The notes below the pieces were generated by a model. That model worked only from the letters and a program-made list of their open reading frames with translations. It had not been told where the DNA came from and made no database searches. Positions 15,140 to 22,018 of a stretch of 64,000 bases of DNA are shown here, piece by piece (the stretch's first letter is position 1; every line of letters begins with the position of its first letter). Both the position numbers and the translations under genes were made by a program. This stretch comes from Solirubrobacterales bacterium (GTDB lineage Bacteria; Actinomycetota; Thermoleophilia; Solirubrobacterales; 70-9): contig JAMLGI010000001.1 of the NCBI GenBank assembly GCA_023958085.1, positions 1-64,000 of the forward strand, in the 5' to 3' direction.

Positions 15140-16125
15140 GCTCCCGTCCACCCCGGCCGGAACCGGTTACCGCGGTGATCGACACCGCCGGGAGCTGGCT
15201 CCCGCAGCGGATGGCCGAAGTCGAGACCGGTCTCTCCGAAGCGGCATCTCTTCGCGGCCCTCTCGCCTCCGACGCGGTAGCCACCCTCGAAGCCGGGGGC
15301 AAGCGGATGCGGCCGATGCTGGTGCTGCTCTGCGCCGGCCCGGAGGCCGGCGATGCCGCCGTCCGCTTCGGGGTTGCGGTCGAACTGATCCACATGGCCA
15401 GCCTGGTTCACGACGACGTGCTCGACCGGGCACCGCTGCGTCGCGGTCGCCCGACCGTCTATGCGAAGGCCGGCCGGGAGCGGGCGACCAAGCTCGGGGA
15501 CCGGCTCTTCGCAACCGCCTTCGGGTTGCTGGTCCGGGGCGGGGACAGCGATGCCGTGACCCGGCTCAGTGCCACCGCGGTCGATCTCGCCCGTGGCGAG
15601 CTGCTCCAGCGGCAGGGTGCCTGGAATCTGGCCCTGACCGAGTCCGAGTATCTGCGCCGCTGCGGCCTCAAGACCGGGCGTCTGTTCGAGGTTGCCTGCG
15701 AGCTCGGCCTCCAGTCGGTAAGCCCCGACCGACCGGATCGGATCCGGCAGATCGGACGCTTCGGACACCGGATCGGAACTGCCTTCCAGCTCCTCGATGA
15801 CGTGCTGGACATCGCCGGACCCGCGGAGCGAACCGGCAAGGCTCGCGGCACCGACCTGCTGGACGGCACCGTCACCCTGCCCCTGATCGAGGCGATCGCC
15901 CGCGATCCCGGCCTGGCCTCACTCGACCTCAGGGATCTCGACGAACCGGGAGCGGAGAAGGTCTGCGACCGGATCGCCGCCACCGGCGCCCTCGAAGCAA
16001 CCCGCCAACAGGCGATCGAGCTGATCGAGCGGGCCAAGCAGGGGCTGGAAGGCCTCACCTCCGACCCCGCCCAGCGTGACCTGCTCGAACTGATTGCCGA
16101 CGGGGTAGTCCAGCGCTACTCCTAG
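15136..16125 (+). CDS. Polyprenyl diphosphate synthase (menaquinone side chain type)
   Basis: A 329-aa trans-isoprenyl diphosphate synthase that condenses isopentenyl diphosphate onto an allylic primer. The first Asp-rich motif is in [15 protein letters not shown] (DDxxD) and the second in [25 protein letters not shown] precedes the first motif. The position directly after menG suggests it makes the menaquinone tail (hepta- to nonaprenyl), but chain length cannot be read with confidence. A terminator hairpin follows 24 bp after the stop. Confidence 0.9.
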   Translation: MSSRPPRPEPVTAVIDTAGSWLPQRMAEVETGLSEAASLRGPLASDAVATLEAGGKRMRPMLVLLCAGPEAGDAAVRFGVAVELIHMASLVHDDVLDRAPLRRGRPTVYAKAGRERATKLGDRLFATAFGLLVRGGDSDAVTRLSATAVDLARGELLQRQGAWNLALTESEYLRRCGLKTGRLFEVACELGLQSVSPDRPDRIRQIGRFGHRIGTAFQLLDDVLDIAGPAERTGKARGTDLLDGTVTLPLIEAIARDPGLASLDLRDLDEPGAEKVCDRIAATGALEATRQQAIELIERAKQGLEGLTSDPAQRDLLELIADGVVQRYS

Positions 16126-16149
16126 CGGGCGTCTGGAGGTCCCTGCGAA

Positions 16150-16186
16150 CCACCCGCGTCGGCGGGTGGCCGGGTTTCTTGCTTTT
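16150..16186 (+). terminator. Terminator-like hairpin after the menaquinone operon
   Basis: An 8-bp perfect stem CCACCCGC-GTCG-GCGGGTGG at 16150-16169, followed by a T-containing tract ending in GCTTTT. It overlaps a 40-nt repeat shared with 19039-19078. Confidence 0.65.
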
Positions 16187-16199
16187 CGCACCGGGCGGG
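16160..16199 (+). repeat. 40-nt repeat (family 3), copy 1
   Basis: Positions 16160-16199 match the reverse complement of 19039-19078 with about two differences (one extra T in a T run and one end base). The shared text runs from the 3' arm of the hairpin through CTTGCTTTTCGCACCGGGCGGG. Both copies are intergenic, one before dcd and one after tRNA-Lys. Confidence 0.8.
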
Positions 16200-16226
16200 G
16201 GAAGAGGGTTCCTCCGGGGGCTCTGG

Positions 16227-16232
16227 GATACT
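16227..16232 (+). promoter_or_regulatory. Probable -10 box GATACT of leaderless dcd
   Basis: GATACT, then 6 nt, then ATG at 16239. It has five of six matches to TATACT and the same spacing as the other leaderless modules. Confidence 0.45.
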
Positions 16233-16238
16233 TCCGCC

Positions 16239-16805
16239 ATGGTTCTGAGTGACCGCACCATTGCGGAGCAGATCGAGGGAGGCAGGATCGAGATCGACCC
16301 CTTTGACCCGGGGATGATCCAGCCCTCCAGCATCGACCTGCGGGTCGACTCGCGCTACCGGGTTTTCAACAACAGCCGCTACCCGTACATCGACGTGCGC
16401 CAGCCGATGGAGGACCTGACCGAACTGGTGGACACCGGCCCCGACGAACCCTTCATCCTCCATCCGGGCGAGTTCGTGCTGGGGCAGACCCTCGAACGGG
16501 TCACCCTGCCGACCGATCTGGTTGCCCGGCTCGAAGGCAAGAGCTCGCTCGGACGGCTCGGCCTCCTGATCCACTCCACCGCCGGATTCGTCGACGCCGG
16601 ATTCTCCGGCAACCTCACCCTGGAACTTTCCAACGTGGCCAACCTGCCGATCACGATCTACCACGCGATGCCGATCGGCCAGCTCTCCTTCATGCAGATG
16701 GACCGGGCGGTCGAATCCGCCTACGGCAGTACCGAAAAGCACTCCAAGTACCAGGGACAGGCCGAGCCGACCGCCTCCCGCTACTACCTCAACTTCGAGA
16801 AGTAG
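16239..16805 (+). CDS. dcd: dCTP deaminase, probably dUMP-forming
   Basis: A 188-aa trimeric deaminase. It has the family core [63 protein letters not shown] and [14 protein letters not shown]. The sequence is close to what I recall of the mycobacterial Dcd, which is bifunctional and yields dUMP directly, so I infer the same activity rather than plain dUTP formation. The ATG at 16239 is chosen over 16179 because it matches the family N-terminus and sits 6 nt after a -10-like box. Confidence 0.92.
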   Translation: MVLSDRTIAEQIEGGRIEIDPFDPGMIQPSSIDLRVDSRYRVFNNSRYPYIDVRQPMEDLTELVDTGPDEPFILHPGEFVLGQTLERVTLPTDLVARLEGKSSLGRLGLLIHSTAGFVDAGFSGNLTLELSNVANLPITIYHAMPIGQLSFMQMDRAVESAYGSTEKHSKYQGQAEPTASRYYLNFEK

Positions 16806-16828
16806 CGGGACCCCGGGGCCGATCCCGG

Positions 16829-16834
16829 TAGGAT
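16829..16834 (+). promoter_or_regulatory. -10 box TAGGAT before tatA
   Basis: TAGGAT lies 7 nt before the GTG at 16842 (10 nt before the ATG at 16845). This is compatible with a leaderless transcript. Confidence 0.5.
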
Positions 16835-16841
16835 CTGCCCG

Positions 16842-17183
16842 GTGATGCCCAACATCGGCCCACTCGAGATCGCGATCGTCCTGATCATCGCGCTCCTGGT
16901 ATTCGGCCCCAAGCGGCTGCCCGGCCTCGGCCGCTCGCTGGGCCGTGGCCTGACCGAGTTCCGTGAAGGCCTGCAGAACATCGGCAATCCGGAGGATGAG
17001 GAAGAGGATGAGACCGAGGAGGACACCGCTCCGCCGCCGGCCCTCGAGTCCGGCCAGCCCGCGGACGTTCCGCCTTCGCAGGATGAGCCCGAGGTGACCG
17101 AGGTCACCGCCACCGGGGACCGGGGCGACGACGAGTCGGCGGCCACCCCCGACGGCGAGGCGGCACCGGACCGCAAAGCCTGA
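16842..17183 (+). CDS. tatA: Sec-independent translocase subunit TatA
   Basis: A 113-aa protein with the TatA plan. A short N-terminal membrane helix (IGPLEIAIVLIIALLVFGP) is followed by the amphipathic helix KRLPGLGRSLGRGLTEFREGL and a long acidic, disordered tail. It forms the pore with TatC for folded twin-arginine substrates; the Rieske protein upstream is a likely client. GTG at 16842 or ATG at 16845 are both possible starts. TatB is not separate here, so this protein may serve both roles. Confidence 0.9.
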   Translation: MMPNIGPLEIAIVLIIALLVFGPKRLPGLGRSLGRGLTEFREGLQNIGNPEDEEEDETEEDTAPPPALESGQPADVPPSQDEPEVTEVTATGDRGDDESAATPDGEAAPDRKA

Positions 17184-17194
17184 GGGGTTCCGCC

Positions 17195-17962
17195 TTGGGC
17201 AAGCTGAAGCCGGTCCAGCACGACGATCAGCTCAGCCTGGTCGATCACCTCGACGAGCTCCGCACCCGGCTGATCTGGTCGCTCGGCGCCCTGGTGATCG
17301 CCTTCGCGGTCTGCTTCTGGCAGTCCAGCCGGATCCTCGACATCGCGGCCGCTCCGCTGCCGGCCGCCTACCAGGCGTTGATCGTGCTGGCCCCGACCGA
17401 GGCCTTCATGACCACCTTGACGGTCAGCGTGTACGCGGCGATCATCGTCGCCTCCCCGTTCATCACCTACCAGCTTTTCGCCTACATCCTGCCGGCCTTC
17501 TCCCAACGGGAACGGCGGGCCATCCTGCCGGTCCTGATCACGATCCCGGCGCTGTTCGTCGCCGGAGTCGTCTTCGCCTACTTCGTGGTCCTGCCGGCCG
17601 CGATCAACTTCCTGCTCTCCTTCAACAGCGCCCAGTTCGAGGTGCAGCTCCGGGCCCGTGAGTACTACTCCTTCTTCTCGATGACCGTGCTTGCGGGCGG
17701 GATCGTGTTCCAGCTTCCGGTCGTCCTGCTCGCCCTGGTCCGCCTGCGGATCGTCTCGGTCGAGCAGCTCCGGCACAACCGCAGATACGCCTGGCTGGCG
17801 ATCGCAGTGATCGCCGCCGCACTGCCCGGAGTGGACCCGATCTCGATGCTGATCGAGATGGTGCCGCTCCTGATTCTCTACGAGTTGAGTATCTTGCTCG
17901 CTCGGGGGATCGGGCAGCCCAAGGAGGATCCGTCCGAAGAACTGACTATCCAGGAGCATTGA
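17195..17962 (+). CDS. tatC: Sec-independent translocase subunit TatC
   Basis: A 255-aa six-helix membrane protein that recognises twin-arginine signal peptides. It has the conserved N-terminus LVDHLDELRTRL with the functional Glu, the motif SPFITYQLFAYILPAFSQRERR, and FAYFVVLPAAINFLLSF. The TTG start is 12 bp after tatA, so the two form an operon. Length is normal. Confidence 0.93.
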   Translation: MGKLKPVQHDDQLSLVDHLDELRTRLIWSLGALVIAFAVCFWQSSRILDIAAAPLPAAYQALIVLAPTEAFMTTLTVSVYAAIIVASPFITYQLFAYILPAFSQRERRAILPVLITIPALFVAGVVFAYFVVLPAAINFLLSFNSAQFEVQLRAREYYSFFSMTVLAGGIVFQLPVVLLALVRLRIVSVEQLRHNRRYAWLAIAVIAAALPGVDPISMLIEMVPLLILYELSILLARGIGQPKEDPSEELTIQEH

Positions 17963-17966
17963 CGCG

Positions 17967-18824
17967 GTGAGCCAAGAACCGGAACATAGAATGCTTTTCG
18001 ACCTGCGGGGCCGGCGCAAGCGGGTGATCCAGGTGATCTACGTGATCCTCGCCGTGCTGATGGCGGCCTCGCTTCTGGTCATCGGCATGCCGGGTGGCCT
18101 CAACCCGTTCAACAGCGGTGGTGGCGTCGTCTCCCAGGATGCGGCCGAACTGGCGCTGAAACGGGCCGACAACCTGCAGCAGCAGCTCCAGAAGAACCCG
18201 AAGAACGAGAACGCCCAGGTTGAACTGATCCGGGCCCGGATCACCGCCGGCAACTCCCTGGTCAAGGTCGACGACAAGGGTCAGCAGAAGGTTGGCGACA
18301 AGGCCAACGCCCAGTACGATCTCGCCGCCGAAGCCTGGACCCGATACGTCAAACAGGCCAAGCAGCCCGACCCCTCGGTCGCGCAGCTGATGGCGAACAC
18401 CTTCTTCTCGCTCTCCCAGGGGTCCACCGTGGCCCAGTTCCAGGCCAACATCAAGGGCGCGGTCCAAGCCCAGAAGATCGTGGCGGAAAATGCTGTGAAG
18501 GAAGCCAACCAGGGCGGCCAGAGTCCGGTCGGCCCGTTGACCACCCTGGCCATGTACCAGTACTACGCCCAGGACTATGCGGCCGCCGAGGCGAGCCGTA
18601 AACAGGCTCTCGCTGCCGCCAACGGCAAGGCCGAAAAGCAGCAGATCGAAACCCAGCTCGACTCGGTCGAGAAGGACGCCAAGCGAATCGGCAAGCTGCT
18701 CCAGAAGGCCCAGAAGCAGGCCAAGCAGAGCGGCGGCCAGTCGCTCGAGAACCCGCTGGGCGGGCTCGGCTCCGGCAGCGGACTCGGCGGCGCAACCGCT
18801 CCTGACCCGGATCGACCACCCTGA
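17967..18824 (+). CDS. Hypothetical membrane-anchored helical (TPR-like) protein
   Basis: A 285-aa protein starting with GTG at 17967, 4 bp after tatC. A basic N-terminus is followed by one membrane helix (residues about 21-42, IQVIYVILAVLMAASLLVIG). A long helical region then has TPR-like segments (DAAELALKRADNLQQQLQKN; YDLAAEAWTRYVKQAKQ; YYAQDYAAAEASRKQAL). The end is rich in Gly and Ser. No catalytic motif is seen. It could be an envelope scaffold linked to Tat export by position only. Confidence 0.75.
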   Translation: MSQEPEHRMLFDLRGRRKRVIQVIYVILAVLMAASLLVIGMPGGLNPFNSGGGVVSQDAAELALKRADNLQQQLQKNPKNENAQVELIRARITAGNSLVKVDDKGQQKVGDKANAQYDLAAEAWTRYVKQAKQPDPSVAQLMANTFFSLSQGSTVAQFQANIKGAVQAQKIVAENAVKEANQGGQSPVGPLTTLAMYQYYAQDYAAAEASRKQALAAANGKAEKQQIETQLDSVEKDAKRIGKLLQKAQKQAKQSGGQSLENPLGGLGSGSGLGGATAPDPDRPP

Positions 18825-18873
18825 CCTCCGGCCAGGGCAGACCCGGGCCGGGCGAACCCGGCCAGGTTCCTTC

Positions 18874-18879
18874 TATAAT
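18874..18879 (+). promoter_or_regulatory. -10 box TATAAT of the tRNA-Lys gene
   Basis: A perfect TATAAT 33 nt before the first base of tRNA-Lys, in a short T-rich stretch. The -35 region is not clear. Confidence 0.55.
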
Positions 18880-18912
18880 CTTCCGACCGGTCCACCGGAC
18901 CGCGCATCACCC

Positions 18913-18985
18913 GGGCCGTTAGCTCAGCTGGTAGAGCAGGAGACTCTTAATCTCAAGGTCGAAGGTTCGATCCCTTCACGGCCCA
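18913..18985 (+). tRNA. tRNA-Lys (anticodon CTT)
   Basis: A 73-nt cloverleaf. The acceptor GGGCCGT pairs with ACGGCCC, with discriminator A. The D arm is GCTCAGCTGGTAGAGC. The anticodon loop CTCTTAA has anticodon CTT. The T arm is GAAGGTTCGATCCCTTC. CCA is not encoded. A small hairpin CCGCCA/TGGCGG at 18993-19013 follows. The bases directly after the tRNA (CTCGGAACC) match those after tRNA-Ile. Confidence 0.97.
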
Positions 18986-19038
18986 CTCGGAACCGCCACC
19001 CGCCCGCTGGCGGCGTCAGCAACTGAGGATCGGAACCT

Positions 19039-19078
19039 CCCGCCCGGTGCGAAAAGCAAGAACCCGGCCACCCGCCGG
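19039..19078 (-). repeat. 40-nt repeat (family 3), copy 2
   Basis: Reverse-complement copy of 16160-16199, here between tRNA-Lys and the secreted-protein gene. In this copy the left arm of the terminator hairpin is not preserved, so the repeat is not simply a terminator. Confidence 0.8.
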
Positions 19079-19142
19079 AGAAGCGCTGACGGTGCCGGTT
19101 TCGCTGCGGATTAAGATTTTCTCAAGGCGGGCCGCAACTTTC

Positions 19143-19217
19143 CGCAAACGGCGTGTTTGCGAATACTGAACCAGTTCGTTATCCTGTCTGCCGCTTCGAG
19201 TGTGACCCCTGTCACAC
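19143..19217 (+). promoter_or_regulatory. Upstream control region with a CRP-type site and a CGCAAAC/GTTTGCG palindrome
   Basis: Positions 19201-19216 read TGTGA-N6-TCACA, a perfect match to the CRP/GlxR-type consensus, within a 7-bp inverted repeat 19200-19217. Positions 19143-19161 are a second perfect inverted repeat, CGCAAAC-N5-GTTTGCG. The secreted-protein gene starts about 70 bp further on. The rest of the roughly 300-bp gap (18986-19285) holds the tRNA tail hairpin, repeat family 3 and an A/T-rich stretch at about 19110-19130. Confidence 0.55.
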
Positions 19218-19285
19218 CTCGATCGGCTTTCAAGCCAGGGTAAATAAATCGGCCGGGACGCGGCCACAACTCTTTAGGGAGATTG

Positions 19286-20308
19286 ATGATGAGGGAAGAT
19301 CTCGGCCGCACCGGTCGCGTATCCAACAAGGTCAAGGCGGCACTGGTCGCACTGATCGCCGTTTTCGCGATGGCCGGCTTCGGTGCCTCGCAGGCCAGCG
19401 CTGCCAAGCAGGTGAAGATCGACTTCACCGACAGCTGGATTGGCGTTGACGCGCTGCCCGGCGGCGGTGTCTTTCACGCCATTGATCCGGCCGACGATCC
19501 GCCGCTCACCGTCAGCCTCACCGGAAATCTCGCCGACAACGGCACCTTCACCACCCCGAAGTCCGCCTTCAACTTCCCGCCCCAGGTGATCCCGGTTGAG
19601 GGCTTCGGCAACATCAACCTCAACATCACCGCCGAGAACGACATCACCGGCACCTACAACCAGTCCACCGGCGCCTTCTCCGCCACCCTGCCGCTGAAGC
19701 TCGAGGTCGTCGCCCTGGACGGCGCCATGACCTGCTGGGTTCCGCTCAACATTCCGCTCGCAACCAGCGGCTCGAAGAACTTCGGCCCCGAGGGTGGCGA
19801 CAAGGCCGGCACCCCGTTCGCGAACGGCACCGGCGCCGCGCTCGGCTCCTGGACCGACGTCACCGTCGACAAGGTCACCGGCCCGAACGCCGAGCAGACC
19901 GAGGCCTGCCAGACGATCATCGGCGGACTGATGCAGTCGAACAGCATCACCTCCTTCGACGGCTCGATCTGGCTCGGCGGCACCGCCACCGTGACCGGTT
20001 CGAACGTGACCCCGGCCAAGGTCGGCAAGATCACCGCCGCCAAGAAGGGCAAGATCAAGAAGGGCAAGACCGCGACGATCAAGGTCCAGGTCAAGAACAC
20101 CGGCGGCACGACGCTCACCGGTAAGCTGGCGATCAAGTCCTCCAACAAGCAGGTCAAGGCGCCGAAGTCGGCCAAGCTGAACGTCAAGCCCGGCAAGACC
20201 CAGACCATCAAGGTCAAGGTCAAGGCTTCCAAGAAGGCCAAGGGCAAGGCGAAGATCACCTTCAGCGCCGGCGGCAAGAAGGCCGTCACCACCCTCTCCG
20301 TCAAGTAG
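19286..20308 (+). CDS. Secreted protein with a Lys-rich CARDB-like C-terminal domain
   Basis: A 340-aa exported protein. It has a signal peptide with a hydrophobic core AALVALIAVFAMAGF and probable cleavage after ASQASA. A beta-rich domain of about 200 residues follows (ending near GTATVTG). The C-terminal 95-residue domain is dominated by Lys, Thr and Val (KKGKTATIKVQVKNTGG; KKAKGKAKITFSAGGKKA) and resembles a CARDB/Ig-like fold. AGGGAG lies before the TTG/ATG cluster at 19283-19289. The next gene has the same plan. Extracellular or wall-bound role inferred; function unknown. Confidence 0.75.
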   Translation: MMREDLGRTGRVSNKVKAALVALIAVFAMAGFGASQASAAKQVKIDFTDSWIGVDALPGGGVFHAIDPADDPPLTVSLTGNLADNGTFTTPKSAFNFPPQVIPVEGFGNINLNITAENDITGTYNQSTGAFSATLPLKLEVVALDGAMTCWVPLNIPLATSGSKNFGPEGGDKAGTPFANGTGAALGSWTDVTVDKVTGPNAEQTEACQTIIGGLMQSNSITSFDGSIWLGGTATVTGSNVTPAKVGKITAAKKGKIKKGKTATIKVQVKNTGGTTLTGKLAIKSSNKQVKAPKSAKLNVKPGKTQTIKVKVKASKKAKGKAKITFSAGGKKAVTTLSVK

Positions 20309-20341
20309 CAACGCTCGGGACCCCAAAAGGGAGAAAGGATC

Positions 20342-20370
20342 GGCCGGCCCCCGACTTGAGGGGGTCGGCC
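20342..20370 (+). promoter_or_regulatory. Hairpin just before a start codon
   Basis: Arms GGCCGGCCCCC (20342-20352) and GGGGGTCGGCC (20360-20370) pair over 11 bp with one G-T wobble around a 7-nt loop. It ends 9 nt before the ATG at 20380 and lies 33 bp after the previous stop. It could be an attenuating terminator of the upstream gene or a structure that limits ribosome access. There is no U tract. Confidence 0.5.
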
Positions 20371-20379
20371 ACCACCACC

Positions 20380-21519
20380 ATGAACACACTCACCGCCCGT
20401 CACGGGCTTTCCAAGATCGTGCTCGCGCTCGCCGCTCTGGCGCTCGCCAGCTTCACCCTGGCCCTCGCGGCCAACAGCGCCAAGGCCGCCAATCCCGGCG
20501 ATCCCTTTGCCGTTGACTTCAACTACGCCGCCCTGACCACCGGGGCTGCCGGCAACGACATCGACTCGCTGGTCCTCAAGCCGAGTGACAATCTGGGAGC
20601 CCTCGAGGTCCGCGGGCAGTACAAGGATGCCGCCGGCAACTTCAACCTGCCGAAGGAAACCGGACTCACCTTTCCGGCGATCAGCGTTGCGGTCGGCCCG
20701 GTCACCGTGGACGGCGCGATCGCGCTGCTCGAGGACGGTGACGGCAACTACAACGAGGCCACCGGCGCGTTGACCATGAACACCAAGATCTCGCTGACCC
20801 TCGGGGTCGACGACATCCAGGCGCTCTCGGCCGAGATCGGATTCCCGATCCCCGGCGAAGGAGCGCTCACCTGCGCGATCGGTCCGCTCGACCTGAACCT
20901 CTCCACCGGAGGCAAGTGGCCGCATGACGCCAAGCCGTTCGGCAACAAGGCCGCCCTCCAGGACGGCTCGGTTGCGGGCTACTGGGATCACAAGCCGGAC
21001 GCCAACTCGGTCGGTGACCCGGGCAAGCAGTACCTCTGTGACCTGATCGGCGGACTGCTCGATCCGGTCGGCGGTCTCTGGCTGGCCAACGGAACCCTGG
21101 ACACGTACACGGAAGGCACCATGCCGGCCGCGTCCGATCCCAAGCCGATCCCGCCGGTCTGCGAGCCGCCGCTGGAGGGGACCTACCCCGACTGCCAGGA
21201 GCCTGTCGCCGTGCCGAAGGCCAAGATCACCAAGGTGAAGGTCTCCGGCGCCAAGATCAAGAAGGGCAAGAAGGGCAAGATCACGATCAAGGTGACCAAC
21301 AAGGGCAACGGTGTCGCCAAGAACGTGAAGGTGACCCTGAAGTCCAGCAACAAGCAGGTCAAGGTCCCCAAGTCGGTCAAGATCAAGAGCATCGCCGCCG
21401 GCAAGACCGCCACCATCAAGGTGACCGTCAAGACCACCAAGAAGGCCAAGGGCAAGGTCACGATCACCGCCAAGGCCGGAGGCAAGACCGGCAAGGGCAA
21501 GGTGACGATCAGGAAGTAG
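20380..21519 (+). CDS. Secreted protein with a Lys-rich CARDB-like C-terminal domain, paralogue
   Basis: A 379-aa exported protein from the ATG at 20380 (a TTG 24 bp upstream is less likely). The signal peptide is VLALAALALASFTLALAANS, with cleavage after NSAKA. A beta-rich domain of about 250 residues with acidic loops precedes a C-terminal domain of about 100 residues that is close to the end of the neighbouring gene, with shared phrases KSSNKQVK and KKAKGK. The two are likely tandem duplicates that diverged in the N-terminal domain. A strong terminator follows. Confidence 0.75.
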   Translation: MNTLTARHGLSKIVLALAALALASFTLALAANSAKAANPGDPFAVDFNYAALTTGAAGNDIDSLVLKPSDNLGALEVRGQYKDAAGNFNLPKETGLTFPAISVAVGPVTVDGAIALLEDGDGNYNEATGALTMNTKISLTLGVDDIQALSAEIGFPIPGEGALTCAIGPLDLNLSTGGKWPHDAKPFGNKAALQDGSVAGYWDHKPDANSVGDPGKQYLCDLIGGLLDPVGGLWLANGTLDTYTEGTMPAASDPKPIPPVCEPPLEGTYPDCQEPVAVPKAKITKVKVSGAKIKKGKKGKITIKVTNKGNGVAKNVKVTLKSSNKQVKVPKSVKIKSIAAGKTATIKVTVKTTKKAKGKVTITAKAGGKTGKGKVTIRK

Positions 21520-21580
21520 GCGGTACAGGGAGAGCGGCCCGGATCGGCAGGGAGAGAGCCGACCCGGACCGCACCGCTTC

Positions 21581-21617
21581 GAGAAACCCCCCGGTTCAAC
21601 CGGGGGGTTTCTCTTTT
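21581..21617 (+). terminator. Rho-independent terminator
   Basis: The 15-bp stem GAGAAACCCCCCGGT with ACCGGGGGGTTTCTC is closed by a 3-nt loop and followed by TTTT. It is 61 bp downstream of the secreted-protein stop codon and is the clearest terminator in the window. Confidence 0.9.
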
Positions 21618-21668
21618 CCCCAACCAGCCCAAACCCCCAACCGTTCAACCAACCCAAGTCCCCGACTG

Positions 21669-21786
21669 TTCTGGAGCCGATAGTGGCGGCAATGTCGCCC
21701 AAACCGGCTCCAGAACGGGGAGGGCGAGGTCACCTTCGGTTCTGGAGCCGATAGTGGCGGCTATTTGGCCACAACCGGCTCCAGAA
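21669..21786 (+). repeat. Paired 47-nt hairpin repeat (family 1), locus 2
   Basis: Hairpins at 21669-21715 and 21740-21786 with a 24-nt spacer and 71-bp period. Arms are TTCTGGAGCCGAT and ACCGGCTCCAGAA. Loop cores carry small inner stems (GGCG/CGCC in the first, TGGC/GCCA in the second). It sits after a terminator and 70 bp before tRNA-Phe. Confidence 0.95.
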
Positions 21787-21856
21787 CGGTGGGGGCGGGC
21801 GGGGGTCGTGGCCGTGGCGGCTCCGGGGGCATCCCGGTAGGCTTCACCCCTCGCAG

Positions 21857-21929
21857 GGCGAGGTAGCTCAGTTGGTAGAGCACACGACTGAAAATCGTGG
21901 TGTCGCCGGTTCGATCCCGGCCCTCGCCA
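21857..21929 (+). tRNA. tRNA-Phe (anticodon GAA)
   Basis: A 73-nt cloverleaf. The acceptor GGCGAGG pairs with CCTCGCC, with discriminator A. The D arm is GCTCAGTTGGTAGAGC. The anticodon stem CACGA/TCGTG encloses loop CTGAAAA with anticodon GAA. The T arm is GCCGGTTCGATCCCGGC. CCA is not encoded. Confidence 0.97.
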
Positions 21930-22018
21930 TCCCCGGTCTTCCGCCGACTTTCTGCGGTTCGACCGCAAAGTCGCTTCGGAGCGCTTCTTTTGTGTCCTTC
22001 CGGGTTTATGTTTGGGCA

